This document shows positions 1-10,457 of a stretch of 64,000 bases of DNA, one piece after another. Both the position numbers and the translations under genes were made by a program. The stretch lies in the NCBI RefSeq assembly GCF_900100975.1, contig NZ_FNFX01000002.1, positions 310,001-374,000 of the forward strand, given 5' to 3'. Origin of the DNA: Methylophilus rhizosphaerae. Lineage in GTDB: Bacteria > Pseudomonadota > Gammaproteobacteria > Burkholderiales > Methylophilaceae. Within the stretch, counting starts at the first letter, position 1; each line of letters opens with the position of its first letter. The notes below the pieces were generated by a model that did not search any database, was not told the origin of the DNA, and saw nothing but the letters and a program-made list of their open reading frames with translations.

Positions 1-191
<191 letters not shown>

Positions 192-282
192 TTTGATCAA
201 AGACTGTGCCGCTTGCAGCGGTAACCAACGCTTGTTAAGGACATTCGCCACCCGTGCGATGTCCTTTCCTGGCCAGGCATGG

Positions 283-2085
283 ATGAAATGCCTGATGGCA
301 GATCGCTTGTTCCTTGCCGCCCTGCTCTGCATCCTCCTGTGCTACACCCCCGGAACACATGCGCAAGACAGCGAATGGTTCCAGGTCAGGCAAGGCGATC
401 ATTACCAGACACGTTTTTTCCTCAATGGTGATGCGCCCGCTGAAAACCGGCCAGCCCTGCGCGCCCTGCTGGAAAAATACCTGTCCATCCACGAAGCCAT
501 GCAGAATCCGCGCCTGAACGAGGGTGAGTGGCAGCGGCTGATGCAGAAAACCCCACAGGAAATCAGTGACCTGCTGGCCACCGAGGGCTATTTCAAAACC
601 AACACAGCCATCACCCGGCCAGCGCCAGACACGGCAGATTTTCACCTGACCCTGCCACCACGGACCAAAATAAACAAAGTCACATTAACCCTGACGGGCG
701 AGATTCAACAAGCCGCACATCGTGACCTCCTGGAAAAGGCGCAGAAACACTGGGCATTACCCGTCGACAGCGTGTTTACCCAACCTGCCTGGAGTGCGGC
801 CAAGCGTGATCTACTGGCAGTATTCCTGCAGGCTGAATTCCCCAACGCCAGAATCACCCGTTCGCAAGCGCTGGTCAATCCGCAAACGCAGGCCGTCCTG
901 ATTAACATTGCGGTAGACTCGGGCCCGGCCATCCGTTTTGGCCAGGTCCGTATCCACGGCCTGAAGCACTACCAGGAAGCCCTGATCCGCCCGTTGAACA
1001 CGCTTAAAACGGGCGAACCCTACCGCCAGTCAGAGTTACTGGTATTGCAGAACAGCCTGATGAGCAGCGGCAAATTCAACCAGGTCGATGTGGTCGCCAA
1101 CACCAAAACACCCAACGCTGACCGCAGCGCGGATGTGGATGTGACCGTCAGCGAGACGGAGCAGAAAAGCATGCGTATAGGCGTGGGTGCCAGCACCAAT
1201 ACTGGCGCGCGTATCGTCTTCAATTACACGGACCGCAACCTGTTTGACCATGGCCTGTTATGGGACAGCGCTATTCGCCTGGAACAGCGCCTGCAGGCGG
1301 CCACTTCCAATATTACCTTCCTGACCGATGAAAAAGGCTATCGCGACAGCATACAGAACAGCGTCACGCGTACCGATCTCGAAGGCCAGGTCACCACGGC
1401 CTTCCAGAACGGGGTACGTCGCTACTGGGGGAATGCCGCGACGCTGGAACAATATATAGGTGCCAACCTGCTGTATGAATTCCTGTCGGTGGATGGCGAG
1501 CAATCGCAGTTCAACAAAGCGACCACACTCGCCTATGGCTTAAGCATGCGGCACCTGGATAACGCACTGGCGCCGACCAAAGGCTGGATACTGAACACGC
1601 AATTCCAGCTCGCTCCGTTTGAGCACTTGTCTGATGGCCGCTTCCTGCAATCGCAGGCCAGGTTGCAGGGGTTTTATCCGCTGACCAGCTCCACGCAATG
1701 GCTGGGCAGGATTGAAGTCGGTACGGTGACTGGTGCACGCAGTGTACCTGCCACTTACCTGTTCCGCGCCGGTGGCGACCAGTCGGTACGTGGCTACGCC
1801 TTCCAGTCACTCGGCGTGGATAATGGAGATGGCGCGGTTGTCGGCGGACGGGTGCTGCTGACCGGCAGCAGCGAACTGGTGCAATGGCTGACCCACTCCT
1901 GGGGGGCCGCCATGTTTGTGGATTTTGGTAATGCCGCCAACAGCTGGAAAGATTACGACCCGGCACTCGGTTACGGCCTGGGTGTGCGCTGGCGCAGCCC
2001 GATCGGCCCGGTTGGGGTCGATATTGCTTATGGTGAAGCGACCAGGGAATACCGCTTACATTTTAACCTGGGGGTGAATTTCTGA
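283..2085 (+). CDS. tamA: TamA, outer-membrane Omp85-family assembly protein
   Basis: 600 residues from the chosen start. The N-terminus is a signal peptide (MKCLMADRLFLAALLCILL, cleavage probably after THA), then POTRA-like domains to about residue 280, then a 16-strand Omp85/BamA-type barrel with the RAGGDQSVRGYAFQ motif typical of the lid loop, ending in an aromatic F. TamA sits in the outer membrane and with TamB helps insert autotransporters and move phospholipids between membranes. The frame stays open upstream to a TTG at 193 and an ATG at 259, but the ATG at 283 follows an AGG at a usable distance and gives a clean signal peptide. tamB starts in the stop codon (TGATG), so the two are translationally coupled. 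Confidence 0.9.
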   Translation: MKCLMADRLFLAALLCILLCYTPGTHAQDSEWFQVRQGDHYQTRFFLNGDAPAENRPALRALLEKYLSIHEAMQNPRLNEGEWQRLMQKTPQEISDLLATEGYFKTNTAITRPAPDTADFHLTLPPRTKINKVTLTLTGEIQQAAHRDLLEKAQKHWALPVDSVFTQPAWSAAKRDLLAVFLQAEFPNARITRSQALVNPQTQAVLINIAVDSGPAIRFGQVRIHGLKHYQEALIRPLNTLKTGEPYRQSELLVLQNSLMSSGKFNQVDVVANTKTPNADRSADVDVTVSETEQKSMRIGVGASTNTGARIVFNYTDRNLFDHGLLWDSAIRLEQRLQAATSNITFLTDEKGYRDSIQNSVTRTDLEGQVTTAFQNGVRRYWGNAATLEQYIGANLLYEFLSVDGEQSQFNKATTLAYGLSMRHLDNALAPTKGWILNTQFQLAPFEHLSDGRFLQSQARLQGFYPLTSSTQWLGRIEVGTVTGARSVPATYLFRAGGDQSVRGYAFQSLGVDNGDGAVVGGRVLLTGSSELVQWLTHSWGAAMFVDFGNAANSWKDYDPALGYGLGVRWRSPIGPVGVDIAYGEATREYRLHFNLGVNF

Positions 2086-5000
2086 TGCGCCTGTTCAGCC
2101 GTCTTCACCAGATATTCAGGGCCTGCCTGACCGGCCTGCTATGCCTGTCACTGGTTATTACGCCGCAAATGGTCTGGGCCGCCAATGTGCTGCTTGTCAC
2201 CAGCCTGAAAACGTTTGAAACCGACCTCGGCAATGCCACGCTGAAAGTAGATGGCATAGACTCCAATATGCGGCTGGGTATTACGCCACGCGGTGAACTG
2301 ACCGTTTCCAGCTTCAAGGCCAGGCAAGTGACATTGCAGTTCAAAGCGGATGCCGAACCCAGCCAGCCAGCCCCTGCGCAAACAAGCTCAGGCCGCGCCC
2401 CGCTGCCCAAACGCATCAATATCCCATTGCCTTTCCACCTGCTATCGGGGCAGATTGAACGTTTAACGATTATTCAGGGGAAAAATACCTACCAGATTGA
2501 AAATATCCACCTTGACCTGGATGCGGATAACCAGGCCATGCAATTCCGCATCATGCAGGCGCACAGCCCGTGGGGCGAGCTCAGCAGCCAGTTCCAGATG
2601 CAGAATACGGCACCCTTCCCCGTACATGGCTGGCTGGATATGCAACAGACCCAAGGTGAACTGCCCTATCATCTGCGCACCGAATTACAGGGTGACCTGA
2701 CCAGGCTGGAGATCACCGCCAACCACCATTACCAGCCGGAAGCCAGGCCATTTGCCATTATCCCGGCAGGCGAATATACAGGCCAAAAGCAAGATATCGT
2801 ACAACTCAAGGCTTCCATCGGCCTGGATGAGGCGAGAAACAGCCATTTCCTGTTCCACCTGCAGCAATGGCAGGCCAGGCATATACATCCGCAACTGGCA
2901 GGCCATATGGATTTAACCGTGACGGCGGATGGCAGCCTGACTGACAATGGCACGCTGCAAGTCGCCGTGGATGCCGGAGACAGCCGCCTGCAACAACAGC
3001 CGCTGGTTGTACGCGGCAGCGCCACGCTGCAAGGCTATCAACTGGCCGCCTTGGACCTGCTGGCACAACTGGATCAAAACAGCCTGACGATACGCACAGT
3101 CAATACACCAACGGCCTCGGGCACATCGCCAGCATCCGGCCCCCAACTGGCCTGGCAGGCCAGGCTCCCCAACCTGGCGCAATTCATGCCGGGCTTTGCC
3201 GGCCAGGTCAGTGGCGAAGGCACGATACAGTCACTGGCCGATGGTTTCCAAACCGCGTACCGCTTATCGGGCCAGCGCCTGCAATTACCACAAGGGCTGC
3301 ACCTGGCCGGGTTTGAAGTCGAAGGGCAGGCATCTAACCGCCAACAGGCATCCTTGCACAATCAAATCAGGCTGCGCGGCCTGTCGCAAAGCAATGCGCG
3401 TAACAGTGACAGCCCGCCCATAGACGCCGACCTCTACCTGGATGGCTCATTGGCACAACACCAGTTGACGCTACAGGTGAAAGATTCCGACCCGCTGTTG
3501 CACCGCAATCTCAGCCTGGTCCTCAATGGCAGCTGGCAAGATGATCACTGGCAGGCACAACTGACGCAATTGCAGGACAGCGACGGCAAAATATTCCGGC
3601 TGGCACAACCGGCCACCATGCGCTGGAATACGCAACAAGGCTTTGAGCTGCAACATATGGTACTCAATGTCCTGGCGGGGAACATGCAGCTGGAACAGTT
3701 GCATTACCGGCCGGCCCGGGCAGCGAATGCTGTGACCGGCCAGGCAGAAGAAAAAGTACAGTTTCATACGCGCGGCACCCTGACGGATTTTCCGGTGCAG
3801 GCATTATTGGCCTGGCTGGTACCGGAACAATCTGCACCCTTACCGGCAAACCACCTGCAATTGTCCGCCCAATGGGATCTGCAGCTGGATCGGCAACTGA
3901 ACGGCTTCCTGCAATTGCAGCGCAGCAAAGGCGACTGGCAGGTATATGACACGGCCAATGCCAAATGGCAGGGCCTGGACTTGCAAATGTTATCCGCACA
4001 GCTGAAAGCGCAGAATAACCAGGTATCGCTGGATAGCCGTATCCAGTCGCCCAATGCCATCAACCTGACATTTTCCGGCAGCACGGTGGTGCAGCCCACA
4101 CTGAGCGGATTCGTGATCGAAAACACGGCCCCGCTCTCGGCGCAACTGGACGCGCAGATCCATCAGCTGGCATGGCTTTCCCGCCTGCTGCCTGAGATGC
4201 AGCCCGCCGGCAGTTTCACAGTACAGGCACAAGCCAGCGGACACATCGGCCACCCGCAACTGCAAGGCAGCATGCACGGACAATCCCTGGCACTGCAAAT
4301 CCCGTCACAAGGCGTATGGCTGGAACAGGGCCAGTTAAAAGCCACGCTGGCAGGCGACCAGGTGACTTTCGACCAGATCCATTTTGCCGGTAAAACCGGG
4401 GAGTTGAACGCCACCGGTGCCCTGGGGTTGAGGCAGGGCAACTGGCAACTGGAACTCTCCACGCAACTGGACAAATTGCAGGCGCTTTCCCGGGTAGACC
4501 GCTGGGTACAACTGAGCGGTAAAACCCAATTACACATGAATCATGAAAACACCCGGATCAGCGGCAGCCTTAACATCCATAAAGGCTTGTTTGAACTGCC
4601 CAAGGCCGATAAACCGAAACTGGATGAAGATGTTGTCGTAGACACGGTCGACATCGCCCCACCCGCCAAGCCATCTACCATCATCTTCCAGGATTTTGGC
4701 CTGGATTTTGGGGATAAGCCGGGCTTGCCTTTTACAGAATCCAAACAGTTTATGCTGCGTGGCCAGGGCCTGAATGGCGCGCTAAGCGGGAAAATGCGCC
4801 TGAACGGTTCGCTGGACGAGTTAATGGCCACTGGCACCCTGGAGTTGACCGGCACTTACCTCGCCTATGGCCAATCACTCAATATAGAAACCGGCCGCCT
4901 GATTTTCAGCGGCAAGATCCCGAATATCGGCCTGGATATCCTGGCCACGCGGCAGGTGGAAAGCACCAAGGTCGGTATCCAGATCAATGGCAGCCTGCAA

Positions 5001-5408
5001 ACACCCCAGCTCAAATTGGTGTCCACCCCGGAAACCACCAATGAAAACAAGGTGTCGCTACTGGTGCTGGGGCAGCCAATGTCCGCCGTGGGCAGCAGCG
5101 ACATGGCCCTGCTTTCGGTCGCAGCAGGTGCCTTGCTGTCACAGGGCGACTCGGTGTCGCTGCAAACCAGAATCGCCCAGACCATAGGCCTGGACAGCAT
5201 AGATGTGCGTGGCTCCGGGCCGACCAATTATGCTGTCAGCGTGGGTAAACGCATCAATAGCAAGCTGGTGGTCGGCTATGAAAAAAGCATTGTCGGCCTG
5301 CTAAATGTTGGTAAACTCACCTACCAGCTCACCAACCGTATTTCAGTGGAAACCAGGACCGGCTCAGATAATGCGCTGGATGTGTTTTATGGTTTCAGTT
5401 TTGATTAA
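2085..5408 (+). CDS. tamB: TamB, translocation and assembly module inner-membrane protein
   Basis: 1107 residues: one N-terminal hydrophobic anchor (about residues 13-32), a very long periplasmic region rich in short beta-strand repeats of the AsmA/TamB fold, and a C-terminal DUF490/TamB domain (about 780-1107) ending in YGFSFD. TamB spans the periplasm as a beta-taco groove and works with TamA in the outer membrane. The length is a little under the E. coli protein (about 1260). It follows tamA with a one-base stop/start overlap. The family call is firm; the exact cargo in this organism is unknown. Confidence 0.9.
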   Translation: MRLFSRLHQIFRACLTGLLCLSLVITPQMVWAANVLLVTSLKTFETDLGNATLKVDGIDSNMRLGITPRGELTVSSFKARQVTLQFKADAEPSQPAPAQTSSGRAPLPKRINIPLPFHLLSGQIERLTIIQGKNTYQIENIHLDLDADNQAMQFRIMQAHSPWGELSSQFQMQNTAPFPVHGWLDMQQTQGELPYHLRTELQGDLTRLEITANHHYQPEARPFAIIPAGEYTGQKQDIVQLKASIGLDEARNSHFLFHLQQWQARHIHPQLAGHMDLTVTADGSLTDNGTLQVAVDAGDSRLQQQPLVVRGSATLQGYQLAALDLLAQLDQNSLTIRTVNTPTASGTSPASGPQLAWQARLPNLAQFMPGFAGQVSGEGTIQSLADGFQTAYRLSGQRLQLPQGLHLAGFEVEGQASNRQQASLHNQIRLRGLSQSNARNSDSPPIDADLYLDGSLAQHQLTLQVKDSDPLLHRNLSLVLNGSWQDDHWQAQLTQLQDSDGKIFRLAQPATMRWNTQQGFELQHMVLNVLAGNMQLEQLHYRPARAANAVTGQAEEKVQFHTRGTLTDFPVQALLAWLVPEQSAPLPANHLQLSAQWDLQLDRQLNGFLQLQRSKGDWQVYDTANAKWQGLDLQMLSAQLKAQNNQVSLDSRIQSPNAINLTFSGSTVVQPTLSGFVIENTAPLSAQLDAQIHQLAWLSRLLPEMQPAGSFTVQAQASGHIGHPQLQGSMHGQSLALQIPSQGVWLEQGQLKATLAGDQVTFDQIHFAGKTGELNATGALGLRQGNWQLELSTQLDKLQALSRVDRWVQLSGKTQLHMNHENTRISGSLNIHKGLFELPKADKPKLDEDVVVDTVDIAPPAKPSTIIFQDFGLDFGDKPGLPFTESKQFMLRGQGLNGALSGKMRLNGSLDELMATGTLELTGTYLAYGQSLNIETGRLIFSGKIPNIGLDILATRQVESTKVGIQINGSLQTPQLKLVSTPETTNENKVSLLVLGQPMSAVGSSDMALLSVAAGALLSQGDSVSLQTRIAQTIGLDSIDVRGSGPTNYAVSVGKRINSKLVVGYEKSIVGLLNVGKLTYQLTNRISVETRTGSDNALDVFYGFSFD

Positions 5409-5420
5409 TCCAGGAAAATA

Positions 5421-6808
<1,388 letters not shown>

Positions 6809-6829
6809 CCGTTTTCAGGAAGCCCAAGT

Positions 6830-7555
6830 ATGTCTGCCGCCCTCGCCCGTGAAGCCCGCCAGTTTCTGTTTTCCACCCGTCATGCCGTACTGTCCACGCA
6901 TTCAATGAAATACCCCGGTTATCCATTCGGGTCAGTCGCCCCGTTTGTCTGCAACCAGCAGGCGGAACCGGTGATCCTGATCAGCACCATTGCCGAACAC
7001 ACCAAAAATATCCTCGATAACCCAAAAGTATCCTTGCTGGTATTTTCCGGTGAGGATGACCTGCAAGCCAATGCGCGGCTGACCCTGATGGGGGAAGCCC
7101 TGCCTTGTGACAAGCAGGACGAGGATTTACGTGCGCGTTACCTGCGCTACCTGCCGCAGGCAGCCAGCTATTTTGATATGCATGATTTCCATTTCTACCG
7201 CATCCGCATTGAACAGGTACGTTATATCGCCGGTTTTGGCCGCATGGGCTGGTTTGAAGGCAATGCCCTGAATACCGGCCTCGCTGACAGCATGCTGGCC
7301 TCACAGGAAAGCGGCATAGTGGCACACATGAACCAGGACCATAAGGACAGCCTGTTGCAGTATTGCCGGCATGTGCATGGCCTCGCTGCAGACCACGCAG
7401 AAATGACCGGCCTGGATGCAGACGGCTTTGATATCACCTACCACCAGGGCGAAGAAACACAGGGCCAGTTACGCTTCCAATTTGAGCAACCGGTATTGAA
7501 TGCCATGGATGCACGCAAAGCCCTGGTCGCCTTGTCGCAGGCGTCTAAATCATGA
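6830..7555 (+). CDS. HugZ-family PNPOx-like protein
   Basis: 241 residues: an N-terminal split-barrel domain like pyridoxamine 5'-phosphate oxidase and flavin reductases (about 5-150) and a C-terminal DUF2470 domain (about 160-240) with the characteristic VAHMNQDHKDSL stretch. Family members include the haem oxygenase HugZ of Helicobacter and Campylobacter, but many relatives have no proven haem degradation. It starts 21 bases after wrbA with AGGAAGCCC as a ribosome site, and overlaps the next gene by four bases. Confidence 0.75.
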   Translation: MSAALAREARQFLFSTRHAVLSTHSMKYPGYPFGSVAPFVCNQQAEPVILISTIAEHTKNILDNPKVSLLVFSGEDDLQANARLTLMGEALPCDKQDEDLRARYLRYLPQAASYFDMHDFHFYRIRIEQVRYIAGFGRMGWFEGNALNTGLADSMLASQESGIVAHMNQDHKDSLLQYCRHVHGLAADHAEMTGLDADGFDITYHQGEETQGQLRFQFEQPVLNAMDARKALVALSQASKS

Positions 7556-7914
7556 CTGCGCGTATACTACCCGGCAGCCGGCTGGCGGCCAGTATCAGCC
7601 TGTTCGGCCTGATAGTGCTGTGCCTGGGCTGGGAAATCTTCTGGGCGCCATTGAGAAGCGGTGGCACTTTACTATTTTTAAAAACCCTGCCCTTGCTGCT
7701 GCCGCTGTTTGGTATTTTGCGTGGTAACCGCTACACCTACCAGTGGTCCGGCATGCTGATCCTGTTCTACTTCACCGAAGGCGTAGTCAGGATGTGGTCT
7801 GAGCCAGGCATGGCCCGCCTGCTGGCCGCCACAGAGATTTTCCTGAGTGTGATTTTTTTTGCCAGCGTGATTGCTTATGCCAGATTCAGCGGCCCCAAAT
7901 ATCAGAAGGTTTAA
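7552..7914 (+). CDS. DUF2069 membrane protein
   Basis: 120 residues, almost wholly hydrophobic, with four likely membrane helices (about 11-27, 36-53, 59-76, 89-110). The pattern, with a central RYTYQWSGMLILFYFTEG, is that of DUF2069, a small inner-membrane family found next to wrbA in many Proteobacteria. No function is established. ATGA overlap with the HugZ-like gene makes it the last member of the 5421-7914 group. Confidence 0.75.
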   Translation: MTARILPGSRLAASISLFGLIVLCLGWEIFWAPLRSGGTLLFLKTLPLLLPLFGILRGNRYTYQWSGMLILFYFTEGVVRMWSEPGMARLLAATEIFLSVIFFASVIAYARFSGPKYQKV

Positions 7915-8009
7915 ATATCAGGGTGCCTGAAGCGTTTTGCAAAGCGTCTGCCAGCTGGCCTGCAATAAATTCTTTCGTGCGTGTGTGCGACCAGGCCAGG
8001 TAAACCTTA

Positions 8010-8015
8010 TATAAT
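8010..8015 (+). promoter_or_regulatory. consensus -10 box just before surE
   Basis: TATAAT ends only seven bases before the surE ATG. A transcript starting at the usual distance would begin at or within two bases of the start codon, so surE may be translated from a leaderless mRNA. No good -35 hexamer is visible at 17 bases. Confidence 0.45.
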
Positions 8016-8022
8016 ATCGGGC

Positions 8023-8772
8023 ATGAAAATTCTGTTATCCAACGACGACGGTTACCTGGCACCTGGCCTCAATCTCCTGGCCCAACATCTGGGCAAAATT
8101 GCCGATATCACGGTCGTGGCGCCCGAGCGCAATCGCAGTGGTGCCAGCAACTCCCTCACACTGGACAGGCCGCTGAGTGTCAAACAGGCAGCGAATGGTT
8201 TTTATTATGTCAACGGCACACCTACCGATTGCGTGCATATCGCCCTGACCGGCCTGATGCAGGACATGCCGGATATGGTGATCAGCGGCATCAATGACGG
8301 TGCCAATATGGGCGATGACACGCTGTATTCAGGCACAGTGGCCGCTGCCACCGAAGGCTACCTGCTGGGCATTCCCTCGTTTGCCGTTTCCATGTCGCAG
8401 CACCAGCCTGCGCATTTTGAAACGGCAGCCAGGGTCATGGTGGACCTGGTACAGCAATTTAACCGCAGTGAAATTACCGAGCCTACGTTATTAAACGTGA
8501 ATGTGCCGGACATGCCGCTGGAACAGATCAGAGGCCGTAAAATTACCCGCCTGGGTAAACGCCATAAAGCCGAACCGGTGATCCGGTTGCAAACCCCGCG
8601 TGGCGAAACCGTGTACTGGGTAGGCGCAGCCGGCCAACCGAATGATGGTGGGGAAGGCACGGATTTTCATGCCGTTGCGCATGGTTTTGTTTCCATTTCC
8701 CCGATCCAGGTAGATTTGACCAAGCATTCCCAGATCCCGGCCATGCAGCAATGGCTGCAAGTCCAGAATTAA
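8023..8772 (+). CDS. surE: SurE 5'/3'-nucleotidase
   Basis: 249 residues. SurE is a cytoplasmic metal-dependent phosphatase that dephosphorylates nucleoside 5'- and 3'-monophosphates and short polyphosphate. The family signature [11 protein letters not shown] at the very N-terminus carries the metal-binding Asp pair; [13 protein letters not shown] and [22 protein letters not shown] are also present. The start is fixed by the conserved N-terminus; the open frame begins 42 bases earlier but that part is non-homologous. It opens the conserved surE-pcm-nlpD cluster. Confidence 0.95.
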   Translation: MKILLSNDDGYLAPGLNLLAQHLGKIADITVVAPERNRSGASNSLTLDRPLSVKQAANGFYYVNGTPTDCVHIALTGLMQDMPDMVISGINDGANMGDDTLYSGTVAAATEGYLLGIPSFAVSMSQHQPAHFETAARVMVDLVQQFNRSEITEPTLLNVNVPDMPLEQIRGRKITRLGKRHKAEPVIRLQTPRGETVYWVGAAGQPNDGGEGTDFHAVAHGFVSISPIQVDLTKHSQIPAMQQWLQVQN

Positions 8773-8777
8773 GTATT

Positions 8778-9455
8778 ATGGCCATTCCAAGAACTTCCAG
8801 CAAAACCGCCGGTATAGGCATGACTTCCACGCGTACGCGGGATCGCATGCTGGCACGCCTGCGGGAACAGGGTATTCAGGACGAGGTCGTGATCAACGTC
8901 ATGGCCGAGATTCCACGCCATATTTTTGTCGATGAAGCGCTGTCGATCCGTGCCTATGAAGATGTTTCCTTGCCGATTGGTTATGGCCAAACCATTTCCC
9001 AGCCTTATATCGTGGCAAAGATGACCCAGCTCCTGCGTAACGGCAAACAGTTGGATAAAGTACTGGAAATCGGCACCGGCTGCGGTTACCAGACCGCTGT
9101 GCTGTCACGCGTCAGCAATGAGGTTTTTTCACTGGAGCGCATCCGCCCCCTGGTAATGAAAGCCAGGAACCACTTGCGCACCCTGAAGTGTACCAATGTG
9201 AAACTGGATCATGCCGATGGTAGCCTGGGCCTGAAAGGTTATGGCCCGTTTGATGCCATTATGGTGACGGCCGCTTCCAGCCATGTGCCACAGGAACTGG
9301 TGGAGCAACTGGCAGTCGGTGGCCGCATGGTGATTCCGGTAGGCACATCGGAACAGGTCTTGCACCTGATAGAGCGCACCGCACAAGGCATACAGAAAAC
9401 AGCACTGGAACCGGTCAAGTTTGTTCCATTATTGGGAGGTACCGCATTATCATGA
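8778..9455 (+). CDS. pcm: protein-L-isoaspartate O-methyltransferase
   Basis: 225 residues. Pcm methylates abnormal L-isoaspartyl residues with S-adenosylmethionine so that aged proteins can be repaired. Visible family motifs are the SAM loop EIGTGCGYQTAVL, LPIGYGQTISQPYIVA, and FDAIMVTAA. The first ATG after surE gives a tail of about 15 residues before the conserved helix; the ATG at 8820 is an alternative. Only five bases separate it from surE, and its stop overlaps the nlpD ATG. Confidence 0.93.
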   Translation: MAIPRTSSKTAGIGMTSTRTRDRMLARLREQGIQDEVVINVMAEIPRHIFVDEALSIRAYEDVSLPIGYGQTISQPYIVAKMTQLLRNGKQLDKVLEIGTGCGYQTAVLSRVSNEVFSLERIRPLVMKARNHLRTLKCTNVKLDHADGSLGLKGYGPFDAIMVTAASSHVPQELVEQLAVGGRMVIPVGTSEQVLHLIERTAQGIQKTALEPVKFVPLLGGTALS

Positions 9456-10351
9456 GATTACGCTCAATGTTCACTTTGCTGGTTACAGCTGGCACACTTG
9501 CAGCCTGCGCATTGAATTCTCCCATGCCGCGCGCGCCGGTCACCAGCCGCACGCCAGCGCCTGAAAGCAAGCCTGCCACGCCAGTCACTGTAGGTGCCAA
9601 CCAGTACCTGGTGCAGAAAGGCGATACGCTGTACAACATCAGCAGGAAGTTTGGTATTCCTGTCCAGAAACTGGCAGAGCTCAATCAACTGCAGGCACCC
9701 TATGGCATTTATGTCGGCCAGGTATTGAATATCAGTAGCAAATCTGCGAATAGCAGCAACGGCAATAAACCGAATGACACCAGCAATGCGTCAGATGATG
9801 CCGAAGTCGTGACTTCGGCCATCAGTCGCCCCGGCCTGGGAGCATCGGAAGACGCCGCCGGCACAGCGACCACCAGCCCGGCCACCTCTGTGGCAACAGA
9901 CAGCGCGAAACCAGCCAATAATGGTCCGCAGAATATCGAGAACGTAGCCGACACGGATATCCAGTGGCAATGGCCGCTTGCGGGGAAAATCAGTACCGGC
10001 TTTGACCCGCAAACCAATAAAGGATTGAATATTGCGGGCACAGCCGGGCAGACGGTTACCGCGGCTGGTGCAGGCAAGGTCATTTACAGCGGCATGGATG
10101 TGCGTGGCTATGGCAAACTGATTATCGTCAAGCACAACAACAACCTGCTCTCCGTGTATGCCCACCAGGGCAATTCCCTGGTCAAGGAAGGCACGTTTGT
10201 TAACCAGGGCGACAAGCTGGCAGTATTGCCGGCAGCCAGCGACGGCAAACCGCCAGCACTGCATTTCGAAATCCGGCAAAAAGGCAAACCGGTGGATCCG
10301 GTTGGCTACTTGCCGAATACCACAGCCACAGAAACCTCCGGCAATAGCTAG
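9452..10351 (+). CDS. nlpD: NlpD-like lipoprotein with LysM and M23 peptidase-like domains
   Basis: 299 residues. A lipoprotein signal with lipobox LAAC (Cys19) is followed by a LysM peptidoglycan-binding domain (about 50-95, VQKGDTLYNISRKFGIP), a Ser/Thr/Ala-rich linker, and a C-terminal M23 (LytM) domain from about residue 170. The M23 domain lacks the full HxxxD...HxH zinc set (KGLNIAG stands where HxGxD is usual), as expected for NlpD, which activates amidase AmiC at the septum rather than cutting peptidoglycan itself. Start overlaps the pcm stop. In many Proteobacteria rpoS follows; here it does not. Confidence 0.9.
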   Translation: MRLRSMFTLLVTAGTLAACALNSPMPRAPVTSRTPAPESKPATPVTVGANQYLVQKGDTLYNISRKFGIPVQKLAELNQLQAPYGIYVGQVLNISSKSANSSNGNKPNDTSNASDDAEVVTSAISRPGLGASEDAAGTATTSPATSVATDSAKPANNGPQNIENVADTDIQWQWPLAGKISTGFDPQTNKGLNIAGTAGQTVTAAGAGKVIYSGMDVRGYGKLIIVKHNNNLLSVYAHQGNSLVKEGTFVNQGDKLAVLPAASDGKPPALHFEIRQKGKPVDPVGYLPNTTATETSGNS

Positions 10352-10457
10352 CGGCCCCCACCGGGCCGGGTGGGCAGCCATGCGGCGCACTCAACCGTTC
10401 TTTTGTATAAGCCTGGCGGTTTGTTACAGCCTCATGCTCAACGCCGGCAAACCCACA

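Noticed and set aside
192-204. FNR-like TTGAT...ATCAA at the purB/tamA junction
   Set aside because: Spacer of three bases instead of four and no promoter in a fitting position.
10352-10378. GC-rich hairpin after nlpD
   Set aside because: No T-run follows, so it is not called as an intrinsic terminator.
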